Source: Strigamia acuminata
Taxonomy: Eukaryota > Arthropoda > Chilopoda > Geophilomorpha > Linotaeniidae
Direction: 5' to 3'
Assembly (NCBI GenBank): GCA_949358305.1
Contig: OX442319.1
Span: forward strand, 3,038,001-3,102,000
DNA length: 64,000 bases
The notes under the pieces were generated by a model. That model worked only from the letters and a program-made list of their open reading frames with translations. It made no database searches and was not told the DNA's origin. Shown piece by piece: positions 10,948 to 22,794 of this stretch; the first letter of the stretch is position 1, and each line of letters starts with the position of its first letter. The position numbers and the translations under genes were made by a program.

Positions 10948-13780
10948 TTATTTAGGCAACATGTCCGTTGAGTGATCGTTTGGATCTTTGTGCTCTGTGA
11001 CGGTGCACAAAGGTCGGCCGGCGTTTGGTCCTGACCGGAAGCCAGGGTTGATGTGGAGCCACACTTGCTTGATGCGGTCCACACCATCCCTTCGTCCAAA
11101 ACCCATCTCGAAATACTCCTGCGGGTCTTGAGGCGTAATTCGAGCGAACACCAGGCGTTGATGCAGGATCCACGGCTGTTGTTCCTTGATGTGGTTTTCC
11201 AGCCACGCGAGGACTCGGTTGCATAAATCCTCGCTGTTCTGGAGAATCGTTTTCGTCGCGCTCGTTATGTAGCAAAAGGCGTATAATGAGCGCAAACGTT
11301 GATAGGCGGTGAGGTGGGTGGCCATATTCGATCCCCTATCTCTCGGCGGCGAATCCTTTGGAGGAGGCGGCGGTGGCGGCGACTTTTTGCAGATCGAGAG
11401 GGATCTGGATCTGCGCGAAGCCGGGGTGCGCGTCTTTGGTCTGGCACCGCTGGCCACAGGCACGACGAACTCGCGATCGTCGCTGTCGAGCCATTCCATC
11501 GGAGACGAGATGTTGCAACTCGATGCCTCGGTTGCACGGGAAACACTCGACGTTGCCGTGATGGCAGCGTGGAGTGGAGCTGCGGATGACGGTGGTGCGC
11601 CAGCGGGACGGGCGGTGGCTCGTTCTGTTGCGCGCTGCTGCTTCAGTGTAGCCCATTCCTGCCGTAGTCGAATGGCGGATCCAGCCGGAGTTTCGCCAGT
11701 CGCCTCGGCTTGTTGCGTCAATTCGGCGAGCATCGTTGGAGGATCGGGGCGAACTGACTCCCAATCGTCCAGCAAGGCTCGTGGAAGCCCTAACGGCACG
11801 GTCCACAATCGAGTGGCGGCCGCCAGAGCAATCTGTGGGTCGGGAAAGACTCCTTGGAACAGGATTCGAAGAAGTCCCTCCGACAACTTCCTGTTCATCT
11901 TCTGCAGCGTCCGTTGCAGTTGCTTGTCGGACTTGCACGACGCAAGCTCTCGCGCAAGCCATTGCCATTCTTTCTCACCTTCGCGGATCTGAGCGAGTTG
12001 GTATTCGTCCAGATGTGCGAGGTACATCGCTTGGGCTGTCTCGGGAAACGATGAGAATCGCCTCCAGAGATCAGCGCACTCCTGTGCGGGAAATGGTTCT
12101 TGAGAGACGTATCCCTCAAAACGGATGACCGATGTCACGTGTGGCACGGGCACCGATGGGTCTGGTCGCATGTCGCTGGTGACTGGACGGCAAGCGAACG
12201 GCAAAGAGGTGTTGACGTCTCCTTGACCGGCTTGCAATGCGGCGATGCGTCGATCTTCTTTCGCTATCTCGTCCGACCAGTCAATCCGGCCGGAGGAGGA
12301 AGCGCTAAGCTGTGAAGCGTTGGACTTTTCTTCACGCGACGAGAGTGAACTCCTCGTGGAAGATTGGCGCGATTGCACTCGAGGTCGGCTTCGGGATGTG
12401 GGTCTCGACACGGACTTCGAATGTCTTTTTGGCGGCGTCGGCTCGCGTCGGTGATGTGAGCGATGACGAGCCTTCTGGAGTGGAGGTAACCCTCCAATGG
12501 CGCCTTCCCCCGACGACTGTGTTGGGGAGGAGCGACGGCCACTGTAGGGCGACCTCGATGATCGTGACCTCGACGTGGAGCGCGGTGGCACCACGTGGAT
12601 GGTGGAAGCGACCTGTACCCGGGGCTCAGGCTCTGGATACGAGTTTGGCACGAAATCAGCATGGAAACATCCGCCCATGGCTAGTTGATGCATCTCCGAT
12701 TGGCATGTCGGCACCCGTTTCTTTCCGTCCGTTGTTACACGGAAAGATTCGTGGTAGAGGCGTACAACCTCGGCCTTGGTTTGGTCAAGACGTTGGAAGA
12801 TGTTCTCCAAAATCTGTCGACGCTCCCACGCAGGAGCGTTGAAGTAACGGCGATGGTCTCGCGTTTCTTGAGCGATCACTGTGAAGGCGAAGTCGAGCAA
12901 CACGTTTCGCAGTGGTCCGAAGGTGTCGCGCTTCATTGCCCACTCGAGGGCGTCGCGATGACCGAATCCATCGATTAAATAGGCGATCCGAAACTTCGTT
13001 CCCCATCACTTGTTGATGGCTTTGGAGAACTTGTGTCGGGCCGCCCAAAACGTCAGTCTTCCTTTAGACTTTATGATCTCCGGTGGCAAAGCGTGTCGCC
13101 AGACACCAGGAGTTGTCGGAACATCGGGATGCAGTTCGAGATGCGTTTCCCGAAGCTGGATGATCTGTAAAAATATTCGAAGAAATAATTAAAATCCATT
13201 TTTTCGTTAAAATTAATTATTTCCGAATTTTCAGTGAATAAAATCACGGGTGAGATTTCATTCGACAGTTTAGATTCATTAAATCTTTCAAAATATTTGA
13301 AAAATCGTGAAAAACGTTGTTTCCGACGGCTATGTTTCAATGTTGGAGCGTTACCATAGCAACGCCTCAAAAATGAGACACAGCGCCATCTGATGATAAA
13401 AATGGCGGCGCCTTCTTGCGAAGGCGTTACCAACGAACTTTTCGCTTTTTCCGAGTGAAAATGCACTTTTAATTACTTTTCATGACTGAAAGGTAATTTT
13501 ATTTTAATTTATTTACCCGGTCGTGTCTCTGTGCACGAGTTTCGCCGTTTGGATCGGCGAATAGGCCTCCTCGAAGTTGTGGTCGGGGCGGCGTGACTGG
13601 CAAACGGGCAGCAGCGTCGGCCAGAGCGGCTTGAGCTTCAGCGGACGCTTCGGCGGACTCTTCGGTGACATCCACGGATGCATTCGAAGTGTTTGCGGAA
13701 CCAAGCAGCGTCAAATTCATTTCTAATTCGAGGCTGTTGGCACCGGCTTCGCTTCCTTCTTTCGGTTCTCCTTCTTCCAT
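10948..13780 (-). pseudogene. Gypsy-A1 ORF3, two exons, one premature stop; join of 13780..13517 and 13164..10948
   Basis: Exon 1 starts at the ATG at 13780 and gives 88 acidic codons; exon 2 continues in phase 0 after a 352-bp intron with a GTAAAT donor and a TTTTTACAG acceptor. Exon 2 is open except for TGA at 13006-13008, where copy A2 has CGA. From the next ATG at 12936 a 662-codon frame runs to 10948. Sequence character is as in A2: SR-rich middle, polyproline run, charged C-terminus, no membrane segment. Full length would be near 830 residues. It lies after pol, where env is found in some gypsy elements, but nothing marks it as an envelope protein. Confidence 0.75.
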
Positions 13781-13987
13781 TTGAACGACTAATTCAAATG
13801 AAAAAGAAAAACGAAAATTAATTTATTAGTTTTTCCTTAGAAAATTCCAAAGAAAAAACTACTTACAATTGAAGATTCGGGAGAATTAATCCAACGGTTT
13901 CTCTTTTGGTTTTGGGGATGAGCACTTAGCACACGTGTGAGATCGAAGTGAACTCAGACGCGAAGTGATCAGTTCAAATACCGGAAG

Positions 13988-16900
13988 TTACGTTTGGGTA
14001 ACGTCGCTGTTAGTGACGTCATCCAATCTTACTGTTTGATTGGTTTGAGTATGTCTTGGGGAATTGCTCCTTACGTCATACGGCTGATCCCTGGATCTCG
14101 AGGTTAGCGAGGGGAGAAGACACATGTTGTTTTTTCCTCTCGGTTTACGAGTCCGAAGATTATATCTCTTTGTCGGCGAGGGATTTATTGTATTTAAATC
14201 GCCGTCTTCATTGTCATCGGAGACTGAGTCAGATGAGTCTTTTATTTCAGATGTTTTTTGTTTCTTTTCTAAAAACACCTTTTTATTTAATTTTTTAGTA
14301 ATTTCAAGCTTTTTGAAACTGTCACGAAGTTCAACGTCGTTATTCACGAGGTCTGACTCCATTTGTGGTTTGGATGAATTATCGACAGGTATTTTCTTTA
14401 ATTCATCGTCATCTAACGTATTAATTATATTTTCAGTCTTTTGACCGACTTCTTCACCTTCGAGCCATACTTCCTGATCGAAACTCGGGAAATACGGAGT
14501 TAATTCCGACGAATGGACAGCTGGAAATATTTCGTTATTTTCTAGCTTTCTCAATTCTACTGAACCTCCCTGTAATACTTTGGTTATTACATAAGGTCCT
14601 GTTCTTTTATCAGCGATGCCAGCTGCAATGCCGCGGGCAGCGCTCGACAAAACATGAGAATCTCTCCAAACTAAATCGTTTAATTTAAAATTGGAGAACT
14701 TCTCACCTTCTTTTTTAAGATTAACTCGTCTACGCAAATCTAACACGTGTGACATCATGTGCTGATATGTTTCGGCGATAACGGCTTCTAATTTTTGCAC
14801 GTATAAATGTGGGTTTTTTGGATCTACAACCAAAATTCCTTCAGGTATTCTTGGATCCCAAGGTACTCTGAGTTCGCGAAAAAAGTTAAGAAATGCGGGA
14901 GAGAAGTCTCTTCCTCTCGTCACCGTAGTTCTCAAACTAAATGCAAATTCACGCAAATATTCGTCCCATTTGGAATGAACAGATGAATAAATTGCAACCA
15001 AATATTTGATGTCACGGTTAACCCTTTCAACCGGGTTAGCTTGTGGGTGATACGTTGAAGTTGGTGTTGGAACCATCTTGAACTTTTCACAAAATTTTTT
15101 AAAGACTTGGGCACGAAATTGCGGGCCGTTGTCAGAAATAATTTTACGAGGGAATCCCATGCTCATGGAAAGGTGATAAATGCAATTTGCCACTTTTCCT
15201 GCAGTAGGGTTACACATTGGATATAATTCTGGCCAATGAGTTGCCACGTCAAGTATGACTAAAATATGTGTGTTGTTTTTGCGTGTCCGAGGTTTCGGGC
15301 CGGTCAAATCAACAGTTAGGCAGTCAAATGGGCTGTAAGGACCCATTTGTGCTGCTTCAATTTGTCCTTTCGTTCGAGGCTTGCAAGCTTGACAGCGCTC
15401 GCAGTGTCGAATGAATCTCGTAATGTCCGATTTCATGCCTTTCCAGGTATAAATTCGGCGTGCTCGATAAAGAGTCCTTGCAATTCCTGGGTGGCCAGAA
15501 AGTGGGTGGCCATGCATTAGCCAAATAATTTTATACTTCAATGTCTGAAGTACAAAAACTTTGAGTGCTCTCCCATCCTCCCCCAATTCATCAGACATTG
15601 TGGGATGAAATTGCATTAATAAGTCATCTTCGATTAAGAAGGTGGTTGCGTATTTTCTATATTGTTTCCTCTGTAGTCGCGTTGTGACGTCAGGCGGAAA
15701 TTGATTACAATTTAAAAAATTACGCATCAATTGGCAAACTTTATCTTCTTTCTGCGCCTTAATTATGTCTTCCCTTGTGGGAGGTTCACAATCAAGACGT
15801 TCTACAATTTTGGCGACAAATGCTTTTATTAAAACATTTGACGAAGGAACTTAAAATTTCCTTGAAATTTGCGCTCTTATGACGTCATCTGATTCCTCAG
15901 AGGAGTCATAAATTTTAGTTCAATAGTTGACGAATTCATGATCTTCCTTTTCCTCCAGCGTGGAGACAGGAAGTTCATGAAATTTTCCCATTTTCCAATT
16001 TCGCTGTGGTGATGGACAATAAGATAATAATTCGTCATTATCTCCATCATCTTCAGGATTTTCTGGTTTATCAATCGGTGATCTGGATAAAGCATCCGCT
16101 AAAACATTTAGTGGACCTTTAATATATTGTATTTCGAAAGAGTAGCGCATTAGCTCCATTTGCCAACGCGCTAACCTTCCGGCAGGTTCGTCTAACTGCA
16201 TCAACCATTTTAATGCTTGATGGTTAGTCCTTACTATGAATGTTGTAAATTCCAAGTAATGTCGAAATTTACGTAATGCCCAGATTACCGCTAGGCACTC
16301 CAATTCTGTGGCGCTGTAATTTATCTCAGCAGGTTGCAAACTTCTGCTGGCATAAACACAAGGCACTTTGATATTTTGATCATCGATTTCCCTCATTTGC
16401 ATAAGCGCGGCGCCAAGTCCTTTTCTGCTGGCGTCGGTATGCACAATAAATGGTTCTGTCAAATCAGGCATGGCCATTGTTTCTGCATTCGTCAAAGCAT
16501 CTTTTATTTGATCAAAAGCTTCTTGATGAATTTCTGACCAAATAAATTCCACATCCTTTTTGAGTAAAGGACGTAGAGGTTCTGTCATTACTGCAAGATT
16601 TTTAAGTAATCGGTGAAAAAAGTTCACCATTCCCAAAAATCTTTGCAACTCTTTCAAGTTTGAAGGAGCTGGCATTTCCTTTATCGCGGCGACTTTTTTA
16701 GGGTCGACACTAACTCCTTGAACACTTAACTTGTAACCAAGAAAAGTTAATTCTTTTCTGCCAAATTTTGATTTTTCTGGATGAACATGAAGATTTGCAT
16801 TTTCAAGTTTACTCAGAATTTCTTCCAGATGAATCATGTGTTCTTCAAAATTTTTTGATATAATGATTATATCATCGAGGTATGCCCATGCGAACTTTCG

Positions 16901-18208
16901 ATAGGCATCACCCAAAATCTTTTCTATCAACTTTTGAAAAGTTGACGGCGCATTTACGAGACCAAAGGGCATGACTCGAAATTGTAGTCGACCCAAAGGG
17001 CTCCAAAACGCAGTTTTAGCACGGTCGTTCGGATGAACCTCTATCTGCCAATAGCCTTTTGACAAATCTATTGTTGTGACCCATTCAAACCTTCCGAGTT
17101 CTCGCAAGATTTCCTCAATGCTGGGCATTTGAGGAGGATCGTATAATGTATGTGCATTGAGTGGTCTAAAATCAATGCAGAGTCTCGGATCACAATCCGG
17201 ACGCATCACTAGAACTATTCGCATTCCATAGTCTCCAGTGGCTTGTTCAACGTATCCATTATCCAACATGTCTTGACAGATTTGACGGATAATTTCACGT
17301 TTTTGTGGATTTACGCTTTTAAACGGAACTCTAATAGGAACTTTAGTGTCCAGTTTAATTTCATGCCTAACGAGGTGTGTTCTACCTGGTCGGCGTGATA
17401 AAATCTTTTCATGTTTCTTTAATACTCTTTCAAGCATTAAATTATTTTCCATTGACAAATTAGCGTCGCTAACAAGTCTTTGTACTATATTTTCTTCATC
17501 GGCAACTTTAGCTTGACATGCAGTGGCGGAACCAGCTTTCATGTGATTTGCTTTAATAAAGTCGCGTTTCATGATTTCTTCGGGTGGATCAAGGAACTCT
17601 TGATAACGATCAAGAATCGCTTGAGGAACAAAAGGTAAATCTTCTTTCAAAGACTTGACAAAATTCCAAGACATTGTCTTAGGATTTGGTTGTATGTTGA
17701 GTCGATTCATAAAATCACATCCTAATAAAACAATAGGATATTTATTTCTTAAAATTATGAATGGATGACTTAACATCCCGTGAGTCCACGCAAAAGAAAG
17801 TAGGAGAGTTCCTTCAGGGACTACATCTTCTGAAGCAGTCGTAACTCTCACATCCGGTCCAATTGGTCGAATTTCGTCTTCCATCTTCAGTGAAATTACT
17901 ACGGAGTAGGCCATGAAGCTTCGATTAGCTCCAGAGTCTAACATCCCTGTTATCATACCGTTTGCCGTCTGCAATCGAATCGTCGGCAAATCATTGCTGT
18001 TTGGTATGTCCGCGTACTTGCATTTAAAACGTCGCGGTGGCTTAATTTCTATCGGCGGATCCAATGGTAATTCGTCCAATAAATCATTAGTGACTAATGT
18101 TGTAGCCATTAATTTTTCAATACAATCGTCAAGACCAGGTAAATCAATTTTATCTGACCTTTCAACAATTTCAGGTGTGGGCCTAGCTTTTCCATCAAGT
18201 AACAGCAT
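13988..18208 (-). pseudogene. Gypsy-A1 pol: protease, reverse transcriptase, RNase H, integrase, with two in-frame stops
   Basis: From the ATG at 18208 the frame encodes an aspartic protease (LDSGA near residue 90), a reverse transcriptase with YLDD near residue 440, and RNase H (HTDAS near residue 590), ending at TGA 15920-15922. The same frame has TAA at 15851-15853 and then continues to 13988 with the integrase: an HHCC zinc finger (GHPLSGHPG, then CERCQAC), a DDE core (TVDLTGP, SDNGPQF, VERVNR) and a basic tail. Both stops fall between RNase H and the integrase zinc finger; the domains themselves look intact. The order is Ty3/gypsy. Confidence 0.93.
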
Positions 18209-18431
18209 CTTTTATTTTAGATTCCCAATCAACTTTTATTTGTTGAACTTTTTCTTTAAAAAATTCCTCAGTGATGTTTTCATTTTGCAGCACAAGCCTT
18301 AAACTGGAAATATCAATTTTTGGAAATATTAAATTATTTTCTAATTCTAATTTAATCTGTTTATTTAAAAATTCATCTAAAATTTGAGATGGTGTTAGTT
18401 CGTTTTCCGAGGCGGTAGGCGTCGCATCCAC
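18195..18431 (-). CDS. Gypsy-A1 small ORF between gag and pol (78 aa)
   Basis: This short acidic, helical ORF starts 21 bases after the gag stop and overlaps the pol start by 14 bases in another frame. Gag and pol themselves share one frame, so a bridge through this ORF would need two frame changes. It may be a bridging segment, a reinitiation peptide or chance. I recognise no family. Confidence 0.4.
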   Translation of the reverse strand: MDATPTASENELTPSQILDEFLNKQIKLELENNLIFPKIDISSLRLVLQNENITEEFFKEKVQQIKVDWESKIKDAVT

Positions 18432-18451
18432 TAGACCGTCTGGATGCGCGC

Positions 18452-21317
18452 TTACAAGTTTTTTAGAAGTTCGCCGATTGATTTCATCGATTTCTCAAAC
18501 TCTTCCAAAATCTTGTCTTTGCTCGTTTTCCTATCAGGACATTCTTTAGCCCAATGTCCCAATTTTTTGCAGATGTTACATGGATCAGTAGCAGGCGATT
18601 TAGCGACTTTTGGCGAAGGCGAACTTGAACGTTTGGCTTCGTCCTTTTTAGGGGTCGGCGACTTCGATCTACTGAGCACGTCTGTCTTTGGTGAACCAAA
18701 AGTAACGTTTTTAGGCGCCATCTTTGGTCCAAATTTTCGAGCTACTGCGTTATTACGGGCTAATAAAGCAGCTGCAGCCTCACTTTCTGGTTCCGAGTCA
18801 GATTTCTCTGGTTCAGAAGCAGTTTCCATTTCAGTCACTTCGGCTAAGTGAGCTTTAGGGGTTGGATGTGGATTTTTCCCATCCGATCCCTTTTTAGATT
18901 CCTTAGCAGTCTCTGCCAAAAAATCTCCTCGTTTTGGGGGTTGCAAAAGAGGGGTATTAGCAAAACGTGTATCTTTAGCTAATTCCTTTCTCCGTTGCTG
19001 TCGCTTAGCGTACGCAACTTTTTCATCAGCTGGTAGATAAGCTTTATAATTTTCGTCAATCCTTATCTGATTGGCTCGCATAAATTTGGCTAATTCAGCG
19101 AAACCACCCGGATAAGGCGCTCGTACTGAAAGTAGAACATTTTTTGAATAATCTGTCAATCCACGTCGGAATTGACGATCAATGGCTGCGTCTCCCATTG
19201 TATAAGGGAGAGTTACCAATAAATCTTCAGTCCTTCTTAAATAAGAGCGAAGACTTTCGCCTTTATTTTGAGAAAGATTATCCCACATTTGTAATAAGTC
19301 TTCACTTGACTCTCCATACTCAGTCATGAATTCCTCTACAAAGTGGTTCCAATTTTGAAATTGTTTAGAATAAAACCATTTCTCAGCTCAGTCTATAAGA
19401 GCTTTTGGTACTACTCTTTTCAAAGCAGTGTGACATGCAATGCCATTCAACCTTGAAATTCGTAAAACTTCATCTAAAAGAGTGGATCCAGCTTCCCATT
19501 CTCCATCGAATAAAGCGGGTTTGATGTGATCCCATCTAATAGTCCTTTCATCAACTAGATCGTGCGTCCAGTTGTTGGCAGTGTATTGAGCAATTTTCTA
19601 TCGTAGTGCAATGTCAGCATTATCGGCAGTAGCGTCAGATCGATCGGAAGATCGACGATCAGCTAATAATCGATCAATTTCTTCAGCAGTGTAATAATGT
19701 GTATTACGCCGAGAAGAATGGCCTCGATGTCGACGTCGATGAGATCGATGTCGATTATCGCGTTCTTGTTGCGCATTCACATCAGAATCCGACCTTGAAT
19801 CAGATTGTGAATTTGAAGGCGTGTTGAAATGTGGTGTTTCAGGTGGGTCGGGTGGGTCGGCGTCCACCTCCAGGTGGTCCATCTCCGTGTCCATCTGGAT
19901 TTCCTCCATCTGGTGGATTTCTTCTATACTGACCCCCACCTGGCGGGCTTTCATGTCCGTCGGGTGGTTCGCGTGCTGGATTTATTTCTCGTCGACTTCT
20001 TTTCGACGAATCTTGCTGTTGAGCCAGTGGTATCGTTCGAGCAACGTGAATACCTGTTTCATGTTGCCTATTTCGATCATCTACCATTCCCAACAGTCGG
20101 TCACTGTTATGAAAAATAGGATTTCGATTTCCAGGGAGCGGATTGCGATCAGCTCTCCGTTCCTCAGAATCTGAAGGACGTTTTCTTTTTGAGCGATGGC
20201 GACGACGCGAACGTTGGTCGTCATCACTCGATAATCCAGATTGGCTACTTAACTCTGAAATAACAGAAATTGTTATTGTTTCGGGAGTCAAAATAGGAAC
20301 AGTTGGCGCAGCCATTTCTGGTTGCACCAATTGGTTTCTTGCTTGCAAACGATCTTTCATTTCTGCAAGCTCTTCTTGAGCGCGCAACAAATCAGCTCGG
20401 AGAATTTCATTCTCATTTATTTGATTTTGCGATTCTTCTGGTGGCAATCGCTTAGCAGGGCCGCTAGACTTGACTTGTCCGCTCGTACTGGGTTGATCCA
20501 GCGAGTGGAAAATCTCGTCTTCACGCTTAGCTATTTTGCTTTCGCGAGTACGCTGTGTTTTAGCACGTGTGTCTAATTCAGCAGCATATCTCACTAGTTG
20601 ATTATGATTGCGTTGGTAGTGGTCTGCCAAATCAATCAATTCTTTATTTTTCTGCTCCAACTTACTTTTGGTAAGTTCGAGCTGTCTCCGCGCCTCTTGG
20701 TGTGAGCGAATTGAAAGTTCATTTCTAGTATTCATTTTAGAAAGATCTTCCACTTCACCTTTTAATCGGTATTCTCTAGCTTTTTGGGCTAGAAATTCTT
20801 CATTTTGTCGGTTGAGTTCCATGTGCTGGAGCTCAACCTCCGCTTTTTGTTGTTGAAGCTCAGCTTCTTTTCGTTCCATTTCAAATTGTAAATTTGAAAC
20901 GGCACGATCAGTGTGAAGTCGTATCATGGCGCGATGAATCTCTTCCACCGTCATGTCGTCCGTTATTTGGGCGCCATCCTGGCGTGCTTGATTTCTCAAA
21001 GCATCCAGCATGGTCATGCGAGGAGGTGATTCGTGAGACGATTCACTTTCCATTTCACGTAACGTATTTTCCACTTCCTCCAGTGGAAGTGGCGGGAGTT
21101 CTTGGTCGTTCGAACTCGCACTTGAAGCGCTTAATGCTCTAGCAACTTCATTTTCAGCATCCTTAAGTTGTTTCGGATCTGGAACTGGTGTTATTTCTTC
21201 AGAAATAATTTTCTCCACAAGCATTTCAGGCTCGAGAGCCGGCAAAACCGTCGCTGCTCGTTTCTGAGTGCTTGGTCGACCTCGCTGTCGTTTTACTATT
21301 TGCATTGGCGTCGCCAT
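18452..21317 (-). pseudogene. Gypsy-A1 gag with one frameshift and two stops
   Basis: The ATG at 21317 opens a 492-codon frame with a long coiled coil (Glu/Lys/Gln heptads, roughly residues 140-270) and a Gly/Pro-rich end. The frame is lost between about 19954 and 19839 and continues in another frame, interrupted by TAG 19598-19600 and TGA 19388-19390. The last part (19327-18452) holds a capsid-like region and a CCHC knuckle reading CNICKKLGHWAKECP. The sum would be a large Gag of more than 900 residues. The coiled-coil N-terminal extension is unusual next to typical gypsy Gag. Confidence 0.85.
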
Positions 21318-21390
21318 TTTGTCAAATTGAAAAAGAACAATGGAAATAAAGGATCTTTTTGCAAAAATCGGATTTTAACAATCAAAACAA

Positions 21391-21407
21391 TCCCGGCTGG
21401 GCCCCCA
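21391..21407 (-). other. Gypsy-A1 primer binding site
   Basis: Two bases inside the 5' LTR, the + strand reads TCCCGGCTGGGCCCCCA, the form of a tRNA 3' end with CCA. The TCCCGG T-arm and GGCCCCCA end resemble tRNA-Pro from memory, but the acceptor does not match exactly, so the tRNA identity is uncertain. Confidence 0.75.
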
Positions 21408-21409
21408 AG

Positions 21410-22501
21410 TGCGGCGATCCGGGTTTTTACTTATTAAATTATATAAATTCAATAAGCAATCGTCGGTGAGATGCCGTACAGGACTTCTACTCTGTGGCTA
21501 AATGGTTGTCTAGGGGAATGATTTTTACACGGAGAGTAAAAGGAAAAATTAGATTGTTTTAATCGTTCTAAATACACTTGATGTATGCAAAGGGGAAATA
21601 ATAATAATAATGTAATGACTGGGTCGATCTGGCTTCTCTTTGTACTTGGACACTCACAGTTGACCGTTGGCTCCAAAATGGCGTCGACGGCGTCGTATGA
21701 GCGCGGGATTTTAGCGGAGTAAACTCAACGCTAAAATACGCCTCTAAATATTCTAAAATCCTCGCGGAGCAAGCTCAACACGAGAATACGTCTCACACAC
21801 AGCGGTTCGATTATTACGGAGCAAGCTCGACGTAACAATCGGTCTTTACACAAATCGCTTTGTGGAGTTAAACTCGACACAAAGCCTTCAAACTAACAGA
21901 GTAAACTCGATGTTAGTTCCACACAGAAATGGCTTAAATTACGTGTAGTAATTCAAGCTAGAAAGTTGCTATTCCGTACAGTGGGTACAGACCAGCGATG
22001 AAACTCAATTCGTCCAAGAATCACAGATCACACTTTGCAGTTTTGGCAGAAGTTTGACACGGTTGTGAACAGTTTGGAGGTGGAATCAAGAGTGCGGGAA
22101 GAGTGGGCCAAAACCGTTTGGCTCACTCCTAAATCTGCTCAGAAAAGCTGCGCAGATGACGAGTTGCACAAAGATCACACACGGCCGCCTTCGGGTCGTG
22201 TGCAACAATTGAGCCGGGCACGCGCGAGGGGAGGGGAAGGGATGCTCCGCCCAGGCACACGCCTAGCAGCATCATCAAAGCAATGCACGCTGCAGCGCGA
22301 TTGGTTGACGCTGTTGCTGGGCCAAAACTTGCTGCAAAACACAATATTATTTGGGTAATATTGTGTCTTGTTTTATATTTTATTAATGTATGTTTTATTT
22401 CAATTTACATTGAAATAAAACATATAGGCTTGTTGAATATGTTTAAAAGACAATTTGGAAATATGGTGCGCACTCAAATAGGAATATTTGAGGTCACCAC
22501 A
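21410..22501 (-). repeat. Gypsy-A1 5' LTR (1092 bp)
   Basis: It has the same termini as the 3' LTR (TGTGGTGACC to GATCGCCGCA on the - strand) and adjoins the primer site. It carries an extra GGGGA near 22230 relative to the other LTR. Confidence 0.95.
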
Positions 22502-22505
22502 AAAC

Positions 22506-22788
22506 ATGGCGGCACACATGGTTTGCTGCTCTGTCATTTTCCAAACTCCAGAATGGAGCCCGTTTGTAAGTAATATTGCAAATATTAAATATTTTATTGT
22601 TTTAGTTGTTAGTGTTCATTATTAGAACACCTTAGTGTTTAGTTTAAGCGCAGATAAGCGGCCATAAGCCGCGCGCTCGTCGCCAACGTATTGCCGATAA
22701 CGTCGTCGCCTCGTTCGTGTGTGAAACACGACGCCGCCCGCTCGCACATTCGGTTTACACCGAATTTGCGCCGCTCTCCTCTGCTACA
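22506..22788 (+). repeat. Copia 3' LTR, right half
   Basis: It continues the LTR after the gypsy-A1 insertion (the duplicated AAAC is 22502-22505) and ends CTCTGCTACA, followed by the copia target duplication AGAAG. The last 100 bp align with 6735-6833. Confidence 0.85.
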
Positions 22789-22794
22789 AGAAGT

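Larger units (their letters stand above)
9686..22501 (-). mobile_element. Gypsy-A copy A1, full-length 12.8-kb LTR retrotransposon
   Basis: The LTRs are 21410-22501 (5', in element orientation) and 9686-10772 (3'). AAAC flanks both sides (9682-9685 and 22502-22505), a 4-bp target duplication. In element order it holds a primer site, a long gag, a 78-aa ORF, pol (protease, reverse transcriptase, RNase H, integrase), a two-exon ORF3 and a polypurine tract. The two LTRs differ, as far as I can see, by one 5-bp indel and one A/G change, so the insertion is recent. Gag, pol and ORF3 all carry breaks. Confidence 0.96.
6294..22788 (+). mobile_element. Copia-type LTR retrotransposon, degenerate, split by nested insertions
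   Basis: It is bounded by AGAAG at 6289-6293 and 22789-22793. The 5' LTR starts TGTTGGTC at 6294; the 3' LTR ends CTACA at 22788. Internal order is LTR, primer site, gag, protease, integrase, LTR, on the + strand. Protease and integrase preceding any reverse transcriptase is the Ty1/copia order; the RT and RNase H are deleted. A solo LTR of a related family (8257-8772) and gypsy-A1 (9686-22501) are nested in it. Without the gypsy insert it would be about 3.7 kb. Confidence 0.9.

Noticed and set aside
9686-13780. Calling ORF3 of either gypsy family an envelope gene
   Set aside because: Position fits, but there is no signal peptide, no membrane segment, no furin site and no Cys pattern of an envelope glycoprotein.
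21391-21407. Fragment of a tRNA gene
   Set aside because: It is a 17-base tRNA-like end placed exactly at the LTR edge, which is a primer binding site; no tRNA body is present.
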